A stretch of DNA of 18,793 nt from NCBI GenBank assembly GCA_934553255.1, contig CAKTEZ010000029.1:1-18793 (forward strand), read 5' to 3'. This stretch comes from an uncultured Oscillospiraceae bacterium (GTDB taxonomy: Bacteria; Bacillota; Clostridia; Oscillospirales; Oscillospiraceae). Below the pieces are notes generated by a model that did not search any database, was not told the DNA's origin, and saw nothing but the letters and a program-made list of their open reading frames with translations. The translations under genes were made by a program, and so were the position numbers. This document shows positions 13,824-18,793 of the stretch, piece by piece (positions within the stretch are counted from its first letter, which is position 1; every line of letters begins with the position of its first letter).

Positions 13824-16145
13824 AGTCTCGTTCTCCTTTGTTTTTGTTGTATTTTTTACGGTCTGCTTTTTCCTGCGCTTGTGGTCGTGCCTTGGGTCGC
13901 GGAGCTTGAAGAGGTTCAGCCGCAGGGCGTTCGACACCACACAGAAACTCGACAGGCTCATCGCCGCCGCGCCGAACATGGGGTTGAGCGTCAGCCCCAG
14001 CGGGACGAACACGCCCGCCGCCAGCGGGATACCGATGGTGTTGTAAAAGAACGCCCAGAACAGGTTCTGGTGGATGTTCCGCAGCGTCGCGCGGCTCAGG
14101 CGGAGCGCGGCGGGAACGTCGCTCAGGCGGCTTTTCATCAGCACAACATCCGCCGCGTCGAGCGCCACATCCGCGCCCGCGCCGATGGCAATTCCCACAT
14201 CCGCGCGGGTGAGCGCGGGCGCGTCGTTGATGCCGTCGCCGACCATGGCAACCTTTCCGCGCTCGCGCAGGCGGCGGATCTCCGCCTCCTTGCCGTCCGG
14301 CAGAACGCCCGCGATCACATGATCCACGCCCGCCCGCGCGCCGATGGCGCGCGCGGTGCGCTCGTTGTCGCCCGTGAGCATAACGACCTCGATACCCATA
14401 TTCTGCAGCTCGCGCACAGCCTGCGGGCTGTCGTCCTTGATGACATCCGCTACGGCGATGACGCCGAGGAGTGCGCCGTCCGCGCTGAACAGCAGCGGCG
14501 TTTTCCCGTCCGCCGCGAGCGCCTCGCAGCGCTCACGCATCGCGGAGGATACCGCCGCGGCGGAGGAAATATAAGCCAGACTGCCGCCGCAGAGCGTCTG
14601 TCCGTCCCGCCGCGCGGTCACGCCGCTGCCGGAGAGCGCCTGAAAGTCCGTGACGGCATCGGCGGCCACGCCCTCCTCCTGTGCGCGCAGCAGCACGGCG
14701 CGGGCGAGCGGATGCTCGCTTTTCTGCTCCAGCGCGAGCGCCGCGCACAGTAGTTCCGCTTCGCTCACGCCGTCCGCGGGCAGAAGGTCGGTCACGCGCG
14801 GCTCGCCCGCGGTGATGGTGCCGGTCTTGTCGAGCGCCACAATGTCGATCCGCCCCATCTCCTCGAGCGACGCGGCGGTTTTAAAGAGAATACCGTTCTT
14901 CGCGCCCAGTCCGCTGCCGACCATGATGGCGACCGGCGTGGCAAGGCCCAGCGCGCAGGGGCAGCTGATGACCAGCACGGAAATGCCGCGTGCGAGGGCG
15001 TAGCCCACGCTTTGGCCGAGCAGCAGCCACACCGCCGCCGTCGCCGCCGCGATGGCGATGACCGTCGGCACGAACACACCGGAGACCTTGTCCGCGATCT
15101 TTGCGATGGGCGCCTTGGTCGCGGCAGCGTCGCTCACCATGCGGATGATCTGGGAAAGCGTCGTGTCCTCGCCGACGCGCGTGGCGCGGCAGCGCAGAAA
15201 GCCCGACTGGTTGACCGTCGCGGCGGAAACTGTGTCGCCCGCCTCCTTATCGACCGGAAGGCTCTCGCCCGTGAGCGCAGCCTCGTTGACGGCGCTCGCG
15301 CCGTCAAGCACCACGCCGTCCACGGGAATGCTCTCGCCCGGGCGGACGAGAAATATATCGTCCTTCCGCACCTGCGCGATAGGGACCTCCCGCTCCGCGC
15401 CGTCCCGCTCGACCGTTGCGGTCTGCGGCGCGAGCTTCATCAGGCTTTTGAGCGCGTCGGTCGTGCGGCCCTTGGAGCGCGCCTCGAGCATCTTGCCGAC
15501 GGTGATGAGCGTGAGGATCATGGCGGCGGACTCAAAGTAAAAGTCCATCATATAGGTCATCACAGCGTCCATGTCGCCGCGCACCTGCGCGCCGGTCATG
15601 GCAAAGAGCGCATAGGTGCTGTAGCCGAAGGCGGCCGTCGCGCCGAGCGCCACGAGCGTGTCCATATTCGGCGCGTGGCGCCAGAGGCTGCGGAAGCCGC
15701 TGATAAAGAAGCGCTGGTTGATGACCATAACGGCGGCGGTCAGCAGCAGCTGTGTCAGCCCCATGGCAATGTGATTGCCCTCGTAGAACGCGGGCAGCGG
15801 CCAGCCCCACATCATGTGGCCCATCGAGAAGTACATCAGCACGAGCAGGAAGCCGAGCGACCAGATAAGCCGCCGCTTCAGCAGCGGCGTTTCATGGTCC
15901 TCCAGCGCACGCTCCGCTTCTGCGGGCGTCGGCGCGGCTCCGCCCGTGCCCTTCACGGACGCGCCGTAGCCCGCCGCCTCCACGGCGGCGATAATGTCCT
16001 GCGGTGCAGCGCTTCCCTCCACGCCCATGGAATTTGTCAGCAGGCTGACCGAACACGACATAACGCCGGAAACCTTGCCGACCGCCTTTTCGACCCGCGC
16101 CGAGCAGGCGGCGCAGCTCATGCCGGTGATGTTGTATTGTGTCAT
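13614..16145 (-). CDS. copA: Copper-exporting P1B-type ATPase CopA with C-terminal CopZ-like domain
   Basis: An 843-residue Cu(I)-exporting ATPase. In order: an N-terminal metal-binding domain with GMSCAAC (Cys 11 and 14); two first membrane helices from about 93; the actuator TGES at 292-295; the membrane copper site CPC at 395-397; the phosphorylation site DKTGT at 439-443; the HP motif near 478-479; GDGINDAP at 636-643; and the last two helices near 695-735 with YN and MSLSS. A basic low-complexity linker (about 754-774) then joins a second, C-terminal metal domain with CAHC (786 and 789). I chose ATG 16145, with GAGGG eight bases upstream, over an in-frame TTG at 16166. It is 49 bases downstream of csoR and under the same copper-responsive promoter. 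It exports Cu(I) across the cytoplasmic membrane. Confidence 0.95.
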   Translation of the reverse strand: MTQYNITGMSCAACSARVEKAVGKVSGVMSCSVSLLTNSMGVEGSAAPQDIIAAVEAAGYGASVKGTGGAAPTPAEAERALEDHETPLLKRRLIWSLGFLLVLMYFSMGHMMWGWPLPAFYEGNHIAMGLTQLLLTAAVMVINQRFFISGFRSLWRHAPNMDTLVALGATAAFGYSTYALFAMTGAQVRGDMDAVMTYMMDFYFESAAMILTLITVGKMLEARSKGRTTDALKSLMKLAPQTATVERDGAEREVPIAQVRKDDIFLVRPGESIPVDGVVLDGASAVNEAALTGESLPVDKEAGDTVSAATVNQSGFLRCRATRVGEDTTLSQIIRMVSDAAATKAPIAKIADKVSGVFVPTVIAIAAATAAVWLLLGQSVGYALARGISVLVISCPCALGLATPVAIMVGSGLGAKNGILFKTAASLEEMGRIDIVALDKTGTITAGEPRVTDLLPADGVSEAELLCAALALEQKSEHPLARAVLLRAQEEGVAADAVTDFQALSGSGVTARRDGQTLCGGSLAYISSAAAVSSAMRERCEALAADGKTPLLFSADGALLGVIAVADVIKDDSPQAVRELQNMGIEVVMLTGDNERTARAIGARAGVDHVIAGVLPDGKEAEIRRLRERGKVAMVGDGINDAPALTRADVGIAIGAGADVALDAADVVLMKSRLSDVPAALRLSRATLRNIHQNLFWAFFYNTIGIPLAAGVFVPLGLTLNPMFGAAAMSLSSFCVVSNALRLNLFKLRDPRHDHKRRKKQTVKNTTKTKENETMKKTMKIEGMMCAHCEATVKKALEAIPEVVDAEVSHTAGTAVVTLQAPVDDGTLKKTVEDKEYKVTGIE

Positions 16146-16194
16146 TTGCGTGTCCCTCTTTTTCAATGTTGCCGGTAGGTTATGCGGTTTTCGC

Positions 16195-16503
16195 TCATTT
16201 CATCAGCTTTTGGAGGGTCGTCACCAGTTCGTCGATGGTCTCGTCCTTCCCCGCGCGGATGTCGTCCGCCACGCAGGTGCGGATGTGCGCGGCAAGCAGT
16301 TCCTTGTTGAAGGCGTTCACCGCCGCGTTCACCGCCGCCGCCTGCACGAGAATGTCGGGACAATATGCGCCGTCCTCGACCATGCCGCGAATGCCGCGGA
16401 TCTGACCCTCGATCCGGTTGAGGCGGTGAATGAGCCGCTTGCACTCCTCCGGCGAGCGTTCCTTTCTGCGCTGCGCGCAATGGCAGCAGTTCCTTTTATC
16501 CAT
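16195..16503 (-). CDS. csoR: Copper-sensing transcriptional repressor CsoR
   Basis: A 102-residue all-helical DUF156/CsoR-family repressor. The Cu(I) ligands C48, H73 and C77 have the exact C-x24-H-x3-C spacing of CsoR (CPDILVQ...[12 protein letters not shown]), which separates it from RcnR (nickel/cobalt) and FrmR (formaldehyde). The N-terminal helix [19 protein letters not shown] is the family hallmark. Apo-CsoR tetramers block transcription and Cu(I) binding releases DNA. The extra N-terminal cysteines CCHC (residues 6-9) are not part of the known site. ATG 16503 is preceded by GAGGTG. The gene is first in the operon with copA, and two perfect operators lie in its promoter, so it is autoregulated. 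Confidence 0.94.
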   Translation of the reverse strand: MDKRNCCHCAQRRKERSPEECKRLIHRLNRIEGQIRGIRGMVEDGAYCPDILVQAAAVNAAVNAFNKELLAAHIRTCVADDIRAGKDETIDELVTTLQKLMK

Positions 16504-16528
16504 GTCGTATCACCTCGGCACCAAATAC

Positions 16529-16545
16529 ATACCCCATCGGGGTAT
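16529..16545. promoter_or_regulatory. CsoR operator 2 (downstream of -10)
   Basis: ATACCCCATCGGGGTAT, a perfect 7-base-arm palindrome around ATC, identical in core to operator 1 and starting 25 bases from it. It falls at the likely transcription start of csoR-copA. The form TACCCC-N3-GGGGTA is the known CsoR-type site. Confidence 0.85.
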
Positions 16546-16548
16546 TTG

Positions 16549-16577
16549 ATCATATACCCCATCGGGGTATATGTCAA
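16549..16577 (-). promoter_or_regulatory. csoR-copA promoter
   Basis: Minus strand: -35 TTGACA (16577-16572), 17 bases, -10 TATGAT (16554-16549). The 17-base spacer is filled by operator 1, so repressor binding would exclude RNA polymerase directly. Confidence 0.88.
16551..16573. promoter_or_regulatory. CsoR operator 1 (between -35 and -10)
   Basis: A 23-base palindrome with 10-base arms CATATACCCC and GGGGTATATG around ATC. It covers the whole spacer of the csoR promoter. Confidence 0.88.
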
Positions 16578-16637
16578 GAGGCGTCGCACAGACATGAGCA
16601 AGAGTATAACACAGGACATGGCCTACAGGGGGCAAAC

Positions 16638-16680
16638 AAAACGGTCTTCTTTTATCTGCCTGGCAAAAGAAGACCGTTTT
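16638..16680. repeat. Perfect 16-base inverted repeat upstream of the TetR gene
   Basis: Arms AAAACGGTCTTCTTTT (16638-16653) and its exact complement (16665-16680), with an 11-base loop ATCTGCCTGGC. The possible -35 of the TetR promoter (CTGGCA, 16660-16665) lies in the loop. A-rich and T-rich ends would suit a bidirectional terminator, but no gene is transcribed into it from either side in this window. Its role is unknown. Confidence 0.85.
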
Positions 16681-16688
16681 ACTATAAT
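16660..16688 (+). promoter_or_regulatory. Likely promoter of the TetR gene
   Basis: -10 TATAAT at 16683-16688 with a weak -35 CTGGCA at 16660-16665 (17-base spacer). The -10 overlaps the start of the operator-like palindrome. Confidence 0.6.
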
Positions 16689-16715
16689 TGCGCCGTAATC
16701 AATTACGGTGCAATT
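16686..16715. promoter_or_regulatory. Operator-like palindrome, probably for the TetR protein
   Basis: 14-base arms AATTGCGCCGTAAT and ATTACGGTGCAATT separated by CA, with one mismatch. It overlaps the -10 and ends 20 bases before the TetR ATG, the usual arrangement for an autorepressor site. Confidence 0.68.
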
Positions 16716-16735
16716 GAAAGATGTGAGGTAGATGT

Positions 16736-17374
16736 ATGGCACTACGAGATCATTCTTTGGATAACAAGATCATGTCAGCCGCAATGCAGGAGTTCATGGA
16801 TAAAGGTTACACCGGTGCATCGCTGCGAAAGATCGCAGAAAGAGCCGGCGTGACCGTAGGCGCTATCCAGATCCGATACAAATCGAAGGACGAACTGTTT
16901 ACATCTTTGCTCAAGCCGCTCTTAAATGAAATCGAGGTACTTTTTCAAAGCACAAAAGCGGATTATTACACTTGCACAAGCGCAAGCCTTATGGAAAGTC
17001 TCAAAGGCTCGATGCGGCGCGAATCCGATGCGATCCTTCATCTGATTTTTGCACATTACAAGGAAGCCGTGCTGCTTCTGTGCCGCAGCGCGGGAAGCAG
17101 TCCGGAGCATTTTTTCGATGGGATCGTACAGAGCAAAATCGAAGAAAGCGCTGCATTCTTTCACAACGCGGGCTTCGCCGACATAGATGAAACGCTGCTC
17201 GGGCTGCTGATCGCCGTGCAGTTCGACAGCTACCGCAGGATCGTGACGGACCGCCCCGACCGCGCGGCCGCCGAAAAATACATGGACGCGCTGATGGTCT
17301 ACCACTTCGGCGGCTGGACCGCGTTTTTCGATTCTGCCAATCAATTACAGGAGGTCATTTCCGATGAAGTATAA
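16736..17374 (+). CDS. TetR/AcrR-family transcriptional regulator
   Basis: A 212-residue TetR-type repressor. The N-terminal DNA-binding domain covers residues 9-55 (IMSAAMQEFMDKGYTGASLRK then IAERAGVTVGAIQIRYKSKDELF). The recognition helix is a little unusual, with AIQIRYKS where most members have a Tyr-x-x-Phe pattern. The ligand domain (60-205) is not assigned to a subgroup. The ATG at 16736 has GAGG ten bases upstream. The first 250 bases are visibly less GC-rich and use codons such as AGA, CGA and TTA more than neighbouring genes, suggesting acquisition. Its last 11 bases overlap the next gene, which it probably controls together with itself. Confidence 0.9.
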   Translation: MALRDHSLDNKIMSAAMQEFMDKGYTGASLRKIAERAGVTVGAIQIRYKSKDELFTSLLKPLLNEIEVLFQSTKADYYTCTSASLMESLKGSMRRESDAILHLIFAHYKEAVLLLCRSAGSSPEHFFDGIVQSKIEESAAFFHNAGFADIDETLLGLLIAVQFDSYRRIVTDRPDRAAAEKYMDALMVYHFGGWTAFFDSANQLQEVISDEV

Positions 17375-17685
17375 CGGCTTTTATTTCCGGATGTTCAAAG
17401 GCCCCATGAAAAAGGTCCTGATCGAGAAATATAACAAGGCGTATGCCGCGGAGGTCATGAAAAAGAGCAAGGCGGTCTACCGGCATCTGGTCGAACAGAC
17501 GGACGACATCGGCGACGATAACCCGATGGCCTACAATGAGCTGTTCGCGCTCGCTCTATCACATCAAATGGTACTTTGCAAGGACCGGCCTGAACACCGA
17601 CAAGGGCAAAGCGGAAAACAAAAAGAGCGTCGTCAAATACGCCAAATGGTACACATTGGAAAAGGAAAAGCAGGAGGCGGCGTGA
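17364..17685 (+). pseudogene. Broken gene after TetR, possibly an ATC-hydrolase-like (L-2-amino-thiazoline-4-carboxylate hydrolase family) remnant
   Basis: A good start: AGGAGG, then ATG at 17364, overlapping the TetR stop. The frame gives MKYNGFYFRMFKGPMKKVLI through DNPMAYNELFALA (about residue 64), which I associate, from memory, with clostridial ATC-hydrolase-like proteins found beside TetR genes. From about 17555 the sensible reading moves to another frame: SLYHIKWYFARTGLNTDKGK ... VVKYAKWYTLEKEKQEAA, ending at TGA 17683-17685. In the original frame the remaining residues are Gln/Arg-rich nonsense that runs into the opposite-strand thioesterase gene. The total (about 107 codons) is roughly half of the expected length. 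I read this as a gene with an internal deletion and frameshift plus a lost 3' end. Family assignment is tentative. Confidence 0.55.
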
Positions 17686-17707
17686 CTTTCGTCACGCCGC
17701 CTCTTTT
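17674..17707 (+). terminator. Terminator after the TetR unit
   Basis: 13-base perfect arms GAGGCGGCGTGAC (17674-17686) and complement (17691-17703), loop TTTC, followed by TTTT. The left arm contains the TGA stop of the broken gene, so the remnant's last codons lie within the hairpin. Confidence 0.85.
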
Positions 17708-17751
17708 GTGTTCCAGCGCAGAAAGCGGTCGGCACTTTTCAAAAACGATCG

Positions 17752-18174
17752 CTATCTCTCCACGCGCATCATATCCACCGCGCAGTCCGCAAGAAGCCTG
17801 TCCGCGTCGTCGCGCACCATGACGTGGATGACCGCCACATGTCGCCCACGGCGAATAACTTCCGCATGAGCGAAAACCGTCCCGTGACCGCTGTTGCACA
17901 GAAAGTTGACGTGCGCGCTCTGCGTCACATAATCGCTGCCGTCACAGCGCGCGGCAATCCCCGCCACGCAGTCGGCGAGACCGTAGAGCAAACCGCCGTG
18001 GACCGCGCCATGCAGGTTCATCGACTCCGGCCGCAGCTCCACGCTGACCTCCGCATAGTGGTCGCCGTTCGCGTCTTCTCCGATCGCGGTGATCTGAATA
18101 TGGTTGTACGCCATGAAGGGGTTGTTCGCAGCGTAAGCGTCCACATCGCCAATGGGCGGAAGTATGCGGCTCAT
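17752..18174 (-). CDS. PaaI-type hot-dog acyl-CoA thioesterase
   Basis: A 140-residue single-domain hot-dog protein. The family signature is NLHGAVHGGLLYGLADCVAG at 53-72: HGGxxxxxAD with Asp68 as the likely catalytic acid and Asn53/His55 in the positions seen in PaaI and YdiI-like thioesterases. TQSAHVNFL (85-93) and GRHVAVIHVMV (110-120) fit the later beta strands. It should hydrolyse aryl- or acyl-CoA esters in the cytoplasm as a tetramer; the substrate is unknown. ATG 18174 has GAGGAGGAG six or so bases upstream and overlaps the stop codon of the DUF1275 gene (ATGA), so translation is coupled. The longer upstream frame is an artefact of reading through the DUF1275 gene. Confidence 0.88.
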   Translation of the reverse strand: MSRILPPIGDVDAYAANNPFMAYNHIQITAIGEDANGDHYAEVSVELRPESMNLHGAVHGGLLYGLADCVAGIAARCDGSDYVTQSAHVNFLCNSGHGTVFAHAEVIRRGRHVAVIHVMVRDDADRLLADCAVDMMRVER

Positions 18175-18793
18175 TTCGTCTCCTCCTCGTGAATGAACAT
18201 GATGAGAAAGCTGACCGCCAGCAGCGCACAGGATACCCATATCCCGCGCTCGGCAAAGGTCTTTGTCAGCAGCGCGCCAAAACCGGCGCCCACGGCAAAA
18301 AGCCCGATCACGCCGAAATAGGTCAGCGCCTTGTGCAGCACCTCGCGGTCGTGTGTGTGGAAGCACACGCACAGCGCCTCCGTACCGCTACGCATATTGC
18401 CGATGCACATCGTACTTGCATAGGCATGGCCGCGCACCTTGCGGAAGGTCTGCACCTGCATGGCGCAGACGAACGAAACGAGCGCGTTGGCTGCCGTGTT
18501 GCCCTCCTGCGGCAGAAAGCCGACGAGAAACAGCAGCACGATCTCCGTCAAAAGAATGAGCTGCCGCCAATGCACCTTCTCCATGTACTTATAGTGACGG
18601 TGAATGCACTCGGCCACGAAAATACCAAGCATGAACGAGAGTACCGGCACAAGATAGCGTCGGCTGTGCGCCCAGTCGCCGTCGAAGAGATAGGCGCTGA
18701 AGAGTACGATGTTACCCGTCTGCGCGTTGGCAAACACCTTGCCGCGGCAGAGATAGGTATAGGCGTCCTGCAAGCCGCCGGAGAGAATAATGA
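18171..18793 (-). CDS. DUF1275/YoaK-family membrane protein, missing its N-terminus
   Basis: The gene enters from beyond the window end; 207 codons are visible. The first visible residues IILSGGLQDAYTYLCRGKVF are followed by ANAQTGNIVLFSAYL, the conserved GG-x-x-DA ... TGN signature of DUF1275. Hydrophobic helices follow (LVPVLSFMLGIFVAEC; LILLTEIVLLFLVGFL; a central STMCIGNMRSGTEAL repeat of the TGN-like motif; YFGVIGLFAVGAGFGALLT; WVSCALLAVSFLIMFI), so about six helices in total. The function is unknown; it is an inner-membrane protein, sometimes described as transporter-like. The stop overlaps the thioesterase ATG. Apparent starts inside the window (a TTG at 18773) are not real starts. Confidence 0.88.
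   Translation of the reverse strand, partial: IILSGGLQDAYTYLCRGKVFANAQTGNIVLFSAYLFDGDWAHSRRYLVPVLSFMLGIFVAECIHRHYKYMEKVHWRQLILLTEIVLLFLVGFLPQEGNTAANALVSFVCAMQVQTFRKVRGHAYASTMCIGNMRSGTEALCVCFHTHDREVLHKALTYFGVIGLFAVGAGFGALLTKTFAERGIWVSCALLAVSFLIMFIHEEETK

Noticed and set aside
16146..16166. TTG start giving CopA seven more residues
   Set aside because: No ribosome binding site at a suitable distance, whereas GAGGG lies eight bases before ATG 16145.
16594..16698. Small plus-strand open frame starting MSKSITQDMAYRG between csoR and the TetR gene
   Set aside because: No ribosome binding site, and its second half is simply the translated inverted repeat.

Overview
This window looks like a GC-rich, spore-forming, anaerobic Clostridia chromosome, most likely Oscillospirales/Oscillospiraceae. 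The reasons are a spoVAC sporulation gene, an NfnAB-type electron-bifurcating transhydrogenase, an iron-containing alcohol dehydrogenase, strong AGGAGG ribosome binding sites, and a high-GC coding region punctuated by GC-rich hairpin terminators. The organism call is inference. I see no tRNA, rRNA, CRISPR array, transposase or phage gene.

Layout. (1) Bases 1-2950, minus strand: the start of nfnB, complete nfnA with a near-consensus promoter, and upstream a LysR-family regulator followed by a Crp/Fnr-type regulator, probably one two-gene unit. (2) 2948-4057: hemW on the minus strand, divergent from a lone spoVAC (4158-4595). (3) 4690-6351: a HerA-like/DUF853 ATPase with a highly charged coiled-coil tail. 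It converges on an iron-dependent alcohol dehydrogenase (6398-7591) through a shared bidirectional terminator. (4) 7592-7924: the only long gene-free stretch. It holds two divergent promoters and a cluster of DnaA-box-like 9-mers. It precedes a divergent type IIA topoisomerase B subunit (7925-9925) and a secreted copper-amine-oxidase-N-domain protein (9960-11528). (5) 11579-13473, minus strand: an MscS channel (GTG start) and a tightly linked membrane-anchored protein of unknown function. (6) 13614-16573, minus strand: a copper-resistance unit, csoR then copA. Two perfect CsoR-type operators sit in the promoter. CopA carries an in-frame C-terminal CopZ-like domain that has its own ribosome binding site and ATG. 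(7) 16638-17707: an apparently acquired TetR regulator with a large operator-like palindrome and a degraded downstream gene. (8) 17752-18793, minus strand: a hot-dog thioesterase coupled to a partial DUF1275 membrane protein.

Most of this is conserved clostridial gene content. The parts that deserve a second look are the copA/copZ nested gene, the DnaA-box cluster next to an orphan divergent topoisomerase subunit, the GIIGGADGPT motif after the signal peptide of the copper-amine-oxidase-N protein, and the double-palindrome leader plus broken target gene at the TetR locus.
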